From: Caballeronia sp. SEWSISQ10-4 2
Lineage (GTDB): Bacteria; Pseudomonadota; Gammaproteobacteria; Burkholderiales; Burkholderiaceae
Length of the DNA: 64,000 bases
NCBI RefSeq assembly: GCF_030464885.1
Contig: NZ_JALPRJ010000028.1
Span: forward strand, 1 to 64,000
Reading direction: 5' to 3'
Position numbers and translations under genes: made by a program. This document shows, piece after piece, positions 33,334 through 42,566 of the stretch. Position 1 is the first letter of the stretch. Each line of letters begins with the position of its first letter. The notes below the pieces were generated by a model. The model worked only from the letters and a program-made list of their open reading frames with translations, was not told the origin of the DNA and did not search any database.

Positions 33334-33377
33334 CCCTGAACTTGCGTCCAACGCTGGTTCGGGGGCTTTTTGTTTTT
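33331..33377 (+). terminator. Leader intrinsic terminator of the ami-like operon
   Basis: AGCCCCTGAAC (33331-33341) pairs with GTTCGGGGGCT (33357-33367), one G-U, and the stem continues inward with GCGT/ACGC around a tight loop. T5-G-T5 follows. It lies 17 bases before the nitrilase start, so it must be read through for operon expression; formation would unfold P2. Confidence 0.85.
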
Positions 33378-33393
33378 GGGAGACGAAATCGTG

Positions 33394-34284
33394 ATGTCGC
33401 AGTACAACCCCGCAGAACGTGAATTCGAAGGCCCCGTCATCGCATGCGTTCAGATGGAGCCGAAGATTGGAGCGAAGCGCGATAACGTGGCTCGCTCGAT
33501 CCGGCATATTGAAACCGCCGCAAAAAACGGCGCGTCGTTAGTGCTCCTGCCTGAGTTGTCCAACACCGGATACGTCTTTGCGGACCGCGACGAGGCTTTC
33601 TCCCTGGCAGAAGCGCTACCGGACGGGGAAACCGCTCAGGTCTTTGCCGAAACGGCGCAGCGCCTCGGCATTCATATCGTCGCCGGTGTCGCCGAGCGGG
33701 CGGGGACGCTTCTATACAACTCGGCCCTGTTCGTCGGCCCTTCGGGTCACATCGGCAGCTATCGCAAGCTGCATCTCTGGAACAACGAACATCTCTTCTT
33801 CGAGCCCGGCGACCTTGGCGTCCCGGTGTTCGACACGCCCTTGGGGCGAATCGCGATCGCGATCTGCTATGACGGGTGGTTTCCCGAAACATATCGACTG
33901 GCGGCCGTGCAAGGCGCGGATATCGTTTGCGTACCGACGAACTGGGTGCCGATGCCAGCACAGCCGGATGATCGTCCAGCAATGGCAACGACGCTCGCCA
34001 TGGCGGCGGCTCACAGCAACGGCATGGCGATCGCATGTGCAAACCGGATCGGGACCGAGCGCGGCCAGCCGTTTATCGGCCAGAGCCTGATTGTGGGTGG
34101 CGATGGATGGCCCGTGGCAGGGCCGGCCAGCAGTGACTGCGAAGAAGTCCTCTACGCCGCGATCGATCTGAAGCGCACACGCTCCGGGCGCACGCTCAAC
34201 GCTTTCAATCACGTGCTGCGCGATCGGCGCGCTGACGCGTACAACCCGATGCTGGGCACTGGCTTGCCTTCTTCTTGCTCGTGA
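33394..34284 (+). CDS. Nitrilase-superfamily amidohydrolase
   Basis: 296 residues from the ATG at 33394 (a GTG at 33391 is adjacent). The catalytic triad is visible: Glu54 in LLPELSNTGYVF, Lys125 in SYRKLHLWNNE and Cys158 in IAICYDGWFPE. It should hydrolyse a non-peptide C-N bond, as in amidases, N-carbamoyl hydrolases or true nitrilases. At 296 residues it is shorter than AmiE-type aliphatic amidase (346). It is the first gene after the ANTAR leader and is followed by a five-part ABC importer and AmiC/AmiR, so the imported compound is probably an amide, nitrile or carbamoyl derivative. Confidence 0.92.
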   Translation: MSQYNPAEREFEGPVIACVQMEPKIGAKRDNVARSIRHIETAAKNGASLVLLPELSNTGYVFADRDEAFSLAEALPDGETAQVFAETAQRLGIHIVAGVAERAGTLLYNSALFVGPSGHIGSYRKLHLWNNEHLFFEPGDLGVPVFDTPLGRIAIAICYDGWFPETYRLAAVQGADIVCVPTNWVPMPAQPDDRPAMATTLAMAAAHSNGMAIACANRIGTERGQPFIGQSLIVGGDGWPVAGPASSDCEEVLYAAIDLKRTRSGRTLNAFNHVLRDRRADAYNPMLGTGLPSSCS

Positions 34285-34356
34285 GATATCCACCTGCGCC
34301 TGCATTGTTCCTCGAAATCCAACCCGACCACTACCGACCACCACGAAGGAAACTCC

Positions 34357-35526
34357 ATGAGTCAGCTAACGAAGAAAATCCTTGTTGCCACCATCGCGGC
34401 AGTCGCCGGTGCCAGCACTTGCATCGATGTGTTTGCGGCCGATCCCATCAAGATCGGCGTCGCAGTCGGATTGTCCGGCGCCAATAGCGTGGTCGCGCCG
34501 GCCGTGGTTCAGTCTTCGCAGCTTGCCGTTGAAGAAATCAACGCCACAGGCGGCATCCTGGGTCGCCAGGTCGAACTCGAAATCACAGACGACGCGTCTG
34601 GCGCGGTCGGTGCGCAAAAGGCATACGACACACTGGTTTTCCGGAAGAACGTCGACGCCGTCATTTCCATGGAAACCAGTGCCGCGCGCAATGCGGCGCT
34701 TCCCATCCTGGCGCGCGGCAAGAAGCCGTTTATCTATACGTCGTTCTATGAAGGCCGGTCATGCAGCCCGTGGATGTACGTCAACGGCTGGGTACCGGAA
34801 CAACAGGTCGCACCGGTCGTGGACTACTTCGCGAAAAGCAAGGGCGCCAAGACCTTCTACCTGGTCGGCAACGACTATGCTTTCGGCCGAGGCATGCTCG
34901 ATTTCACCAAAAAATATATCGAGCAGCATGGTGGCAAGGTAGTGGGCGAGGAGTACCTGCCGATCGACGGTACTGACTGGACGCCGATTCTTTCCAAGAT
35001 CCGCTCGGTTCATCCCGACGCGCTCATCAGTGCAACTGCGGGCGGCGCGCCCAACGTCGCTCTCGCCAAGCAGTTGAACGGTTCGGGGCTAACGCTGCCG
35101 TACGGCAATCTGGCCATCGACGAAGGGACCGCCAGGAGCATGGGCGACGTCGCCACGGGCATATATATGTCGGGCTCCTACCTGACGAGTATCGACACGC
35201 CCGGGAACAAGAAATTTCTCGCGGCCATGGACAAGCGCTTCGGCCACGATCTGAAGACGCCAAATGAACTGTCCGAGCCGCAATACGAGGCCTTCTTCCT
35301 TTACAAGGCTGCGGTCGAGAGGGCGGGTTCCACGGATTCGGCGAAGGTGGTCAAGGCGCTGGGGCAGGTGTCATTCGACGGTCCGCGCGGTCCGGTAACG
35401 ATGGACAAGAGCCGGCATACGCCGCTCGCCATGCGCCTCGGCCAGATTCAGGCAGACGGGTCGATCAAGATCCTGCAAACCTTTTCAGAAGTGGACCCGG
35501 GCGCACAGTGTCCTAACATCAAGTAG
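34357..35526 (+). CDS. Branched-chain/amide-type ABC binding protein (family 5)
   Basis: 389 residues with a signal peptide (about 1-25, ending VFAADP). The two-lobed domain starts IKIGVAVGLSGANSVVAPAVVQSSQLAVEEINATGGILGRQVELEITDD, the LivJ/UrtA/AmiC fold. Phrases PFIYTSFYEGRSC and TFYLVGNDYAFGRG, DALISAT and SGSYLTSIDTPGNK match urea/amide-binding members. It captures the operon's substrate in the periplasm. It resembles the cytoplasmic AmiC gene at 39138, so the operon has an exported and a cytosolic version of the same fold. Confidence 0.92.
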   Translation: MSQLTKKILVATIAAVAGASTCIDVFAADPIKIGVAVGLSGANSVVAPAVVQSSQLAVEEINATGGILGRQVELEITDDASGAVGAQKAYDTLVFRKNVDAVISMETSAARNAALPILARGKKPFIYTSFYEGRSCSPWMYVNGWVPEQQVAPVVDYFAKSKGAKTFYLVGNDYAFGRGMLDFTKKYIEQHGGKVVGEEYLPIDGTDWTPILSKIRSVHPDALISATAGGAPNVALAKQLNGSGLTLPYGNLAIDEGTARSMGDVATGIYMSGSYLTSIDTPGNKKFLAAMDKRFGHDLKTPNELSEPQYEAFFLYKAAVERAGSTDSAKVVKALGQVSFDGPRGPVTMDKSRHTPLAMRLGQIQADGSIKILQTFSEVDPGAQCPNIK

Positions 35527-35602
35527 ACGTGGTTTTGGAACTAGGCATCCGCCTGATACCTGGCTGCGGTCAATGCACAGGCGGATGTGACTGGAGATGA
35601 CA

Positions 35603-36436
35603 ATGGTTCTGGCACTTGATATTTTCACGACAGCGGCCGTGCTGTTCATCGTGACCGCCGGGTTGATGGTGATTTTCGGCGTTATGAAAATCGTCAATTT
35701 TGCCCACGGCGCATTGCTGACGACGGGCGCCTACGCGAGCTTCGTCGTGACGCAGTTGAAGCTGAATCCGTGGGTCAGCTTGCCGCTCGCGCTGGTGGCC
35801 GGTACCGCGGCAGGCATGTTCGTCGAGCAGGTGATCGTGCGCCCGCTCTACAAGCGCCCGCTCGACGCGATCCTTGCCACCTGGGGCCTCGGAATCGTCA
35901 TTGCACAGCTCATCGTGATGGCCTTTGGCCGCGAGGTCCAGTTCGTGGAAACGCCGCTGAAAGGGGCCTTTTCCATCGCAGGGACTGACTATTCTGCTTA
36001 TCGCCTGTTGCTGATCCTGATCGCGCTCGGTCTCTGCGCCCTCATGACCGCGCTTCTCGCGGGAACGCGCTTTGGCGTCAAGACCCGTGCGGTAATCATG
36101 AATGAGGACCTGGCCCGGGGGCTCGGCATTCATTCCGGCCGGATTCGATTCATTACGTTCAGTATCGGCGCCGCGCTGGGTTCCCTGGCCGGCGCGCTCA
36201 TTACGCCGTTATCGAGCGTCGATCCCGACATGGGACTGACCTGGCTGGTGAGCGCCTTCATGCTCGTCATGGTTTCTGGCTACTCGATGGTCAGCCTGCT
36301 GCTCACTTGTCTTGTATTCGGCGCCTGCCAGGTCCTGGTCAGCACGTTCGTCAGCCCGGTACTGGGTGGCCTGACCATCGCCGTACTGGCCGCGCTGACG
36401 CTGCGCATTCGGCCGAAGGGGTTCTCTCATGGCTAA
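35603..36436 (+). CDS. LivH-type ABC permease
   Basis: 277 residues from the ATG at 35603, chosen because GGAG ends six bases earlier; an in-frame ATG at 35597 is too close to it. The protein has eight or more membrane helices and the family signatures MKIVNFAHGALLTTGAYASF and RAVIMNEDLARGLGIHSGRIRFITFSIGAALGSLAGAL. It forms the inner-membrane channel with the permease half of the next gene, which it overlaps by 8 bases. The whole cassette belongs to the branched-chain amino-acid/urea class of importers. Confidence 0.93.
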   Translation: MVLALDIFTTAAVLFIVTAGLMVIFGVMKIVNFAHGALLTTGAYASFVVTQLKLNPWVSLPLALVAGTAAGMFVEQVIVRPLYKRPLDAILATWGLGIVIAQLIVMAFGREVQFVETPLKGAFSIAGTDYSAYRLLLILIALGLCALMTALLAGTRFGVKTRAVIMNEDLARGLGIHSGRIRFITFSIGAALGSLAGALITPLSSVDPDMGLTWLVSAFMLVMVSGYSMVSLLLTCLVFGACQVLVSTFVSPVLGGLTIAVLAALTLRIRPKGFSHG

Positions 36437-38291
36437 AGTCGATGCGCCGCCGGATCATGCCGGCGCTTATTCCGCGCAGCGCGACGAGCGAGCAAGCAAC
36501 CGCCTGGAGCCGCGTGGGCGGGGATTGCTCATGGCCGGCTGCTTCGGCGTTCTGCTGCTGGCTGCCGGCCCGTTCGTTTTCGGCACGTACCTGCTGAACG
36601 TCCTGATCCAGGCATTCTTCTTCTCGATAGTCGCCGTGACGGTGGACATCCTTTGGGGATACACGGGGTATCTGACGTTCGGGCAATCGGCATTCTTTGG
36701 CCTCGGTGCCTACGCGGCGGGTCTGGTCTTCACGCACGGCGGTTTCTCCACAGGTTATGTGGTGCTGGCGCTGGGAGCGACCATCGCGGTGACTGCAGCC
36801 GTCGCTGCACTGCTCGGCTGGCTATCGTTTTATCGAGGCGCCTCGCCGTTTTTCGCGACGGTGATGTCGCTCGTGCTGCCGATCGTGCTCAGTCAATTGC
36901 TGCTGTCCGGCGGTCAATGGACCGGCTCGAGTTCGGGGCTCACCGGCTACGAGACGTTCGATCTTTCTCTCCCGGCCTGGTACTGGATCGCCGGAGCGGC
37001 CTTGCTGGCCGTCGCAACGCTGGCCTGGCTATTCGTGCGCAGCGATGGCGGCCGCGTGTTGGCCGCCATTCGCGACAATGAATCGCGCTGCTCGTACCTG
37101 GGTATCAATACGTCGCTCGTCAAGATCATCCTGCTGATTGCGACTGCGGTCATCGCCGGTCTTGCAGGCTTCGGCTACGGATCGTTTAGCGGCGTGGTCG
37201 CCCCGGAACTGACCGGGTTTGTCCTCGGTACCCAACTGATCATCTGGGTCGCGCTCGGTGGCAGGGGAACGCTGTGGGGACCAGTTATCGGCGCGCTCCT
37301 GATCAACGTCGGGACCGCGTATCTCAGCGGCAGCATGCCATTTGCGTGGCAACTCATCCTCGGCGCCGCATTCGTGACGGTGATCGTATTGCTGCCGCAA
37401 GGGCTGGTGCCGTTGCTTCTGAAGCCATTGCGCCACCTGGCCGGCAATAGCGCCGCACCCGAACTGGTCGAGCGGGCCGTACGGGCAGAGTACAAACAGG
37501 CATTGTCCAGACCAGCGCTGCAAATGAACGGCGTCGCCAAGAATTTTGGCAGCCTCAAGGTGCTGCAAGGCATCGACCTGAACGCTAACGCGGGCGAGCT
37601 GGTTGGACTTATCGGCCCGAACGGCGCCGGCAAGACGACGCTTATGCGCTGCATGAGCGACGGAGCCGAGCGCTCCGCCGGTGCGGTCGTGCTGTGCGGC
37701 AACGATATCCGGCAATTGCCGCCGGACCGGTGCGTGCGCTTTGGGTTAGGGCGCAAGTTCCAGAACGCGAACGTCTTCGAGACGCTTACCGTGGCGGAGT
37801 GTTTGAGACTCGCGGGGACGATCATCGAACGGCCTTCACTCTTCAAACGCTCGAATACCCTCGCCTTGCCGCCGTATGCCATGGAAGTTGTCCGCACCAC
37901 GCGCCTCGATCAGAAGCTGGGCGCTGTAGCCAACGATCTCTCGCACGGCGAACAGCAGGCGCTGGAGTTGGCAATGGTGCTTGCGCTGGAGCCACGAATC
38001 GTACTGCTCGACGAGCCCACGGCAGGATTGACCAAAACAGAGCGCACGCAAATCGGCAATGTGCTGGCCGCGCTGGCGCATCAATATCAGCTCTGTTGTC
38101 TGTTGGTCGAACACGACCTCGATTTCGTTGCGGAGATTGCCACGCGCATCGTGGTGCTGCATCAGGGGCGTATTGTGATGCAAGGCAACTTCAATGAAGT
38201 AGTCAACTCGGAGCTCGTCAAGACGATCTATGCCGGAACCGCGCAAAGCGCCGGATCCGACGGGAGCACACCGCATCGGGAGGCGTCATGA
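36429..38291 (+). CDS. Fusion of LivM-type permease and LivG-type ATPase
   Basis: 620 residues joining two proteins normally made separately. Residues about 30-335 are the membrane half, with GYTGYLTFGQSAFFGLGAYAAG and AIRDNESRCSYLGINTSLVKI. A linker (about 340-360) leads to the ATPase: Walker A GPNGAGKTTLM (about 396), ERQ-like DLSHGEQQALELAMVLA signature and Walker B RIVLLDEPTAGL. The arrangement fixes one-to-one stoichiometry. The next gene supplies the second ATPase (4-bp overlap). Fusions of this type occur in some LivM-LivG sets of proteobacteria. Confidence 0.93.
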   Translation: MAKVDAPPDHAGAYSAQRDERASNRLEPRGRGLLMAGCFGVLLLAAGPFVFGTYLLNVLIQAFFFSIVAVTVDILWGYTGYLTFGQSAFFGLGAYAAGLVFTHGGFSTGYVVLALGATIAVTAAVAALLGWLSFYRGASPFFATVMSLVLPIVLSQLLLSGGQWTGSSSGLTGYETFDLSLPAWYWIAGAALLAVATLAWLFVRSDGGRVLAAIRDNESRCSYLGINTSLVKIILLIATAVIAGLAGFGYGSFSGVVAPELTGFVLGTQLIIWVALGGRGTLWGPVIGALLINVGTAYLSGSMPFAWQLILGAAFVTVIVLLPQGLVPLLLKPLRHLAGNSAAPELVERAVRAEYKQALSRPALQMNGVAKNFGSLKVLQGIDLNANAGELVGLIGPNGAGKTTLMRCMSDGAERSAGAVVLCGNDIRQLPPDRCVRFGLGRKFQNANVFETLTVAECLRLAGTIIERPSLFKRSNTLALPPYAMEVVRTTRLDQKLGAVANDLSHGEQQALELAMVLALEPRIVLLDEPTAGLTKTERTQIGNVLAALAHQYQLCCLLVEHDLDFVAEIATRIVVLHQGRIVMQGNFNEVVNSELVKTIYAGTAQSAGSDGSTPHREAS

Positions 38292-38995
38292 GTCAGATCG
38301 CGTTGGACCTGCAGGATGTGACCAGCGGCTACAAGGCCTCGGTCGTACTTCGCAATCTGTCGATGACCGTCGCCAATGGCGAGGCCGTCGCCTTGCTTGG
38401 CAAGAACGGCATGGGCAAGACTACGTTGCTCAAGACGATCATGGGTTATCTGCCGAAGAAAACCGGCGCTATCCGTGTGCGTGGGCAGGACATTACCCGC
38501 ATGGTGCCTCATCGGATCGCCCGGGCAGGCATTGCCTACGCGCCCCAGGAACATGCGTTGTTTCAGGACCTCAGTATCCGCGACAACCTGCGCCTCGGGC
38601 TTGCCAAAGTATCTGTGTTCGACGAACGCTTTGCCGAAATTGAACCGATTTTTCCGGTGTTCAAGAGCCGGTTGAAGCAATTCGCCGGCACGCTCTCCGG
38701 CGGTGAACAGAAGATGCTCCTGGTGGCCCGTGCGCTCATGATGCGTCCGTTGATCATCCTGCTTGACGAAATCACGGAAGGGTTGCAGCCGTCCGTGATC
38801 GACCGGCTAGCCGAAGCGTTGCTATGGGAACGCAGCCAACACGGCACCACGCTCTTGCTGATCGAGCAGAACGTCCCTTTTGCGCTGAAGGTCGCCGACC
38901 GCTACGCCGTGCTCAAGCAAGGTGAAATCATCGACCACGGAAATGCGAAAGACGAAGCTGCGGCGGCATCGATCTTCGAACACCTGCGCGTCTGA
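38288..38995 (+). CDS. LivF-type ABC ATPase
   Basis: 235 residues. Walker A is GKNGMGKTTLLK (residues about 38-49), the signature is LSGGEQKMLLVARAL, and Walker B reads PLIILLDEITEGLQP; Glu-Ile-Thr replaces the usual Glu-Pro-Thr, a feature also seen in some LivF proteins. It starts within the stop of the fusion gene (ATGA). With that gene's ATPase half it forms the heterodimeric motor of the importer. It is followed by a 142-bp gap before amiC. Confidence 0.94.
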   Translation: MSQIALDLQDVTSGYKASVVLRNLSMTVANGEAVALLGKNGMGKTTLLKTIMGYLPKKTGAIRVRGQDITRMVPHRIARAGIAYAPQEHALFQDLSIRDNLRLGLAKVSVFDERFAEIEPIFPVFKSRLKQFAGTLSGGEQKMLLVARALMMRPLIILLDEITEGLQPSVIDRLAEALLWERSQHGTTLLLIEQNVPFALKVADRYAVLKQGEIIDHGNAKDEAAAASIFEHLRV

Positions 38996-39137
38996 CATTT
39001 TTGATCACCGCACGCGACGAGATCCAGGGCGACGAAGCGTATCGAGCGTTAGGATTCGAGTACGATCGTCGTCATGCATCTGCCGGACGTTTTCCCTCTG
39101 CGTAGGGAAGTGCAAGTAGATACAAGGAGGAAACACA

Positions 39138-40313
39138 ATGGGGGCGAACTCGCAACCACCGGCAAGCCCGGTGTCTGCAGACACCGGATGGTGCATCGGT
39201 GTCCTGTACTCCCGCACGGGCGTGACCGCGGCGACTGAATCAGAGCATTTTTTTGGCACCGTCCTCGCGATCGAGGAGGTCAACGCGGCCGGTGGCGTCG
39301 ACGGGCGTCTGCTTGATCCAGTCGTGTACGATCCGAAGAGCGATCCCGACGAATATCGCCGGCTCGCCACGCGGATGCTTCAGGAAGACGACGTGACGGT
39401 GATTTTCGGCTGCTCGACTTCGTCAAGCCGAAAGGCGGTGCTGCCGGTCATCGAGCGCAACAACGCGCTGCTATGGTATTGCTCGATCTACGAAGGATTC
39501 GAATATTCGCCGAACGTGATCTACACAGGGGCGGTGCCGAACCAGAACAGCATGCAACTGGCTGCGTATCTGCTCCGCAATCACGGCCGGCGTTTTTTTC
39601 TGGTGGGCGCCGACTATATCTATCCTCGAGAATCGAACCGGATCATGCGAGACATGGTCGAGCAGCATGGCGGCGAAATCGTGGAAGAACTTTATTTACC
39701 CAGCGACGCAGATCCCTCGGCATTGGAGGAGGTCGTACGGCAGATCAAGGCCGTCGAGCCCGACGTGGTTTTCTCCACCCTGATCGGCCGGGGTGCGCGC
39801 GCCTTTTATCAGTTGTACCGCGAGCACGGTATAGACCCCGCACGCATCCCGATCGCAAGCCTGACGATGACGGAAGGCGAGACGCGCATGATTGGTCCCG
39901 AACTGTGCGGCAACCACATTATCTCCGCCAGCTACGTCAACACGCTGGGCCACGAGAGCAACAAGCGCTTCCTGGCATCGTGGCAAGCGCGATTCGGAGA
40001 CCAGCCGGCCAGCATGTGGTCGGAGATGGCGTACAACCAGGTCCACCTCTTTGCGCTGGCGTTGGCCCGTACCCGAAGTCTCGACACGGCAAAGCTGGTG
40101 GAGGCCATCCACGAGGTCGAGTTCGATTCGCCAGAAGGGGTGCTCAAAATCGATCCGGAGAACAACCACGCGATCTTGACCCCGCGCATTGCGGTTTGCA
40201 GACCGGACGGCTCGTTCGATATAGTTTGGGAGGGGCGCAGTCCGATTAAACCCGATCCCTACCTGACATCGTACGGATTCGCAGAATTCTGGCTCGATGG
40301 AGACCCGGCATGA
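39138..40313 (+). CDS. amiC: AmiC-like cytosolic amide sensor
   Basis: 391 residues, with AAGGAGG eight bases before the ATG. The family-5 binding-protein fold starts WCIGVLYSRTGVTAATESEHFFGTVLAI and continues AVLPVIERNNALLWYCSIYEGFEYSPN, close to the Pseudomonas AmiC pattern. There is no signal peptide, so it stays in the cytoplasm. In that system AmiC binds AmiR and blocks it until an amide arrives. Here the gene overlaps the next, an ANTAR regulator, by four bases, which keeps them stoichiometric. The gap before it may carry a secondary promoter. Confidence 0.9.
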   Translation: MGANSQPPASPVSADTGWCIGVLYSRTGVTAATESEHFFGTVLAIEEVNAAGGVDGRLLDPVVYDPKSDPDEYRRLATRMLQEDDVTVIFGCSTSSSRKAVLPVIERNNALLWYCSIYEGFEYSPNVIYTGAVPNQNSMQLAAYLLRNHGRRFFLVGADYIYPRESNRIMRDMVEQHGGEIVEELYLPSDADPSALEEVVRQIKAVEPDVVFSTLIGRGARAFYQLYREHGIDPARIPIASLTMTEGETRMIGPELCGNHIISASYVNTLGHESNKRFLASWQARFGDQPASMWSEMAYNQVHLFALALARTRSLDTAKLVEAIHEVEFDSPEGVLKIDPENNHAILTPRIAVCRPDGSFDIVWEGRSPIKPDPYLTSYGFAEFWLDGDPA

Positions 40314-40930
40314 GCACAGGCGCTCGTCGGCTATTTGACGACCTACGCACACTACGCGTCCTCGTGATCCATCCACCCGGGGACGACCGTAGTGTCCTGG
40401 AGGAACAATTGCGCCGGATTGGCTGTCCGGTGCGTATTCTCTGGCCGTTTCCGTCTCGACTGCCCGTGGACGTCGATGTCATTTTTTTCCTCGTCGGTCC
40501 CGAAACGCGGAGCGCAGGAAATTGGTGTGCGGCGGACACTGAAGCGACGCTGATTGCATTGTCCGACTACGAGAATCCCACCGCGTTAAAAATGCTGGTG
40601 GATACACAAGCGCATGGCGTGATCACGAAGCCGTACCGTTCCACCGGCATTCTCAGCACCCTGGTGCTCGCGCGCGCATCCTCGGGCTATCAGCAGCGTC
40701 TGCACAACAAGATCGGCAAGCTCGAGGAGGCGATCAAGGCGAGACGTCACATCGAGAAGGCTATCCGCATCCTTATCGAGGCGCACCGGCTAAGCGAAAA
40801 CGAAGCGTACGAACACATTCGTTCACGTGCCACGAGCCTCCGGGTCACTGTAGGCGAGATCGCTACGATGGTGATCGATGCTCATGAGGCAATGGAAAAA
40901 TTGGGCCTTGCCAAGGGATCGAAGCCTTGA
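40310..40930 (+). CDS. amiR: AmiR-like ANTAR-domain transcription antiterminator
   Basis: 206 residues. The N-terminal receiver-like domain (1-125) lacks the phospho-acceptor pattern (VDVDVIFFLVG where LxDxxxP is expected), so it is a pseudoreceiver. A coiled coil (IGKLEEAIKARRH) leads to the ANTAR helix bundle, IEKAIRILIEAHRLSENEAY then EHIRSRATSLRVTVGEIATMVI (about 145-190). ANTAR proteins bind two-hairpin RNA and stop terminator formation. Its likely target is the leader at 33293-33377 in front of its own operon; AmiC should sequester it. It is the last gene of the operon. Confidence 0.92.
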   Translation: MSTGARRLFDDLRTLRVLVIHPPGDDRSVLEEQLRRIGCPVRILWPFPSRLPVDVDVIFFLVGPETRSAGNWCAADTEATLIALSDYENPTALKMLVDTQAHGVITKPYRSTGILSTLVLARASSGYQQRLHNKIGKLEEAIKARRHIEKAIRILIEAHRLSENEAYEHIRSRATSLRVTVGEIATMVIDAHEAMEKLGLAKGSKP

Positions 40931-41025
40931 GTCACTGCCTTGAATCATTGCGATAGAAAAATCTGGCATCCTATTACCCTGTTGCAGCCAGACTAAACAA
41001 CGCAGCCACACCCGCTTGATCCACT

Positions 41026-41418
41026 ATGTCAAATCATCTCGATGCTTTAACTCTCACTGAGATTGCGTTGCGCGCGGAGTCGCTCGCCGCCGGGCCGTGC
41101 AATTGCACCCGGACGCCGCTTCACGGCTGGAACTCACAGCCGGTTTCTCTCGACGAACAACGTCTCGAGGAAATCGGAACACTCGTTGTGGATGGTGATC
41201 CCGAGCCTAGCTATCGGGAATACCTGCCGGGCAATATTGATTACTGGTCCCCAGAGGCGCCCATCGCACCGCGTTTTTTTCCCTATAACCGCTGTAACGT
41301 GTGGCAATGCACGCAGTGCAGCCGGCTCTATCTTCGATACACGGAGGGTGGAGGGTATTTTGTCGATCGTCGAATCCGCACGGTGCATTCGGCTTTGATC
41401 AAAGACGTCCCTTTGTGA
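41026..41418 (+). CDS. Hypothetical protein with paired cysteines
   Basis: 130 residues with no signal peptide or membrane helix. It has CNC near residue 27 and CNVWQCTQC near 92, an arrangement that could bind zinc, and a basic/aromatic C-terminus (RLYLRYTEGGGYFVDRRIR). The AUG at 41026 is preceded only by a weak site (CCGCTTGATCC). It lies 95 bp after amiR, in the same direction, and 142 bp before a LysR gene, so it may end the ami-like operon or be separate. I do not recognise a family. Confidence 0.7.
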   Translation: MSNHLDALTLTEIALRAESLAAGPCNCTRTPLHGWNSQPVSLDEQRLEEIGTLVVDGDPEPSYREYLPGNIDYWSPEAPIAPRFFPYNRCNVWQCTQCSRLYLRYTEGGGYFVDRRIRTVHSALIKDVPL

Positions 41419-41560
41419 GCGCTGGAGAGATTGCCGAGCATTTCCGGTTCAACGTTCAGCACTCGTTCCTGACCTGCCGTCGCAACCGATGAAGGCATAA
41501 ATAAGCCACCAAGACGTACGGTGAAAATAGCGGATTGGCGCGACAACAAAGGGAACAACC

Positions 41561-42481
41561 GTGGAACTACGACACCTGAGGTATTTCGCGGCGGTCGCCG
41601 AAAATCAGAGCTTCCGGCTGGCCGCCGAGCGCATCAACGTGACGCAGCCCGCGATTACTCGCCAGATACAGGATCTTGAGCAGATGCTGGGCGCACGGCT
41701 TTTCGACCGTACCCCGCAGGGAGTCAGGCTCACTGTCGCGGGCGAACTGTTCTTGCGTGAGACTCGCAAGTCGCTCGACATTCTTGAGTCGGCCACGCGT
41801 GCGGTCAAACTCGTTGCATCGGGGCTCCAGGGCACGTTACGCCTTGGCGTGGTCGAGAACGCAAGTTGGGATGGTCTTGTGCCTGATGCATTTAACCGCT
41901 TCCAGCGCGAAGCACCCGAGGTGAGCATTCATCTGGCGCCAATGAACACGCCCGAGCAGGTTGCCGAGATCCTGAGCGGAACGCTTGACGGCGGCTTTAT
42001 CTACACCTACGGCGAGCTTCCGCGCGCGCTGCGCGTGCTGCCTCTGGCCATTGGCGACGTAGTGGCAGCGGTCCCGCGAAGCTGGAACCTTCCGGTAGGT
42101 CAACCGATTTCCGCACGTGACCTGAATGGCCTGCCAGTGGTCTGTTTCCCGCGGCAAACGTACCCGGCGTACTACGACATGCTGGTCAGCGCCTGCAGCG
42201 AAGCCGGATTGACCCTGAACGTGGTGCAGGAAGTGCCTACCGAGGCCGCGATCCTGTCGCTCGTGTCGGCCGGCATGGGAGCTGCGATCGTCAATGCCGC
42301 GAATCTCGGGCGGCCGCCGGCGCGCGCGCAGTTTCTGGGCTTCACCGACCTGTCCGTCCAGATGCCGTTGGCGTTCGCCTACCTCGCGACCAATCCCAAC
42401 GCGGCATTGCAGCGATTGCTGCGCGTTCTCGATGCGATACTGCACACCAGCGTAAGCGGCGCGGAGCGTAACGGTCAGTAG
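41561..42481 (+). CDS. LysR-family transcriptional regulator
   Basis: 306 residues from a GTG with AAAGGGAA ahead. The DNA-binding domain is MELRHLRYFAAVAENQSFRL then AAERINVTQPAITRQIQDLE and MLGARLFDR (1-62), followed by the usual effector domain. It is the CatR/BenM-like subtype. Its stop faces the minus-strand MBL-fold gene at 42567, so it is convergent with that operon; it probably regulates the MBL-MFS-deacylase operon or the ami-like genes. No binding site is evident beside it. Confidence 0.92.
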   Translation: MELRHLRYFAAVAENQSFRLAAERINVTQPAITRQIQDLEQMLGARLFDRTPQGVRLTVAGELFLRETRKSLDILESATRAVKLVASGLQGTLRLGVVENASWDGLVPDAFNRFQREAPEVSIHLAPMNTPEQVAEILSGTLDGGFIYTYGELPRALRVLPLAIGDVVAAVPRSWNLPVGQPISARDLNGLPVVCFPRQTYPAYYDMLVSACSEAGLTLNVVQEVPTEAAILSLVSAGMGAAIVNAANLGRPPARAQFLGFTDLSVQMPLAFAYLATNPNAALQRLLRVLDAILHTSVSGAERNGQ

Positions 42482-42566
42482 ATGCGTCATCGATCGCCTC
42501 GGATGCACCACAGGTCACGCGAAATATCTGCATGCCGGTACGGTCCCGCAGGGGTGAATCACCGGT

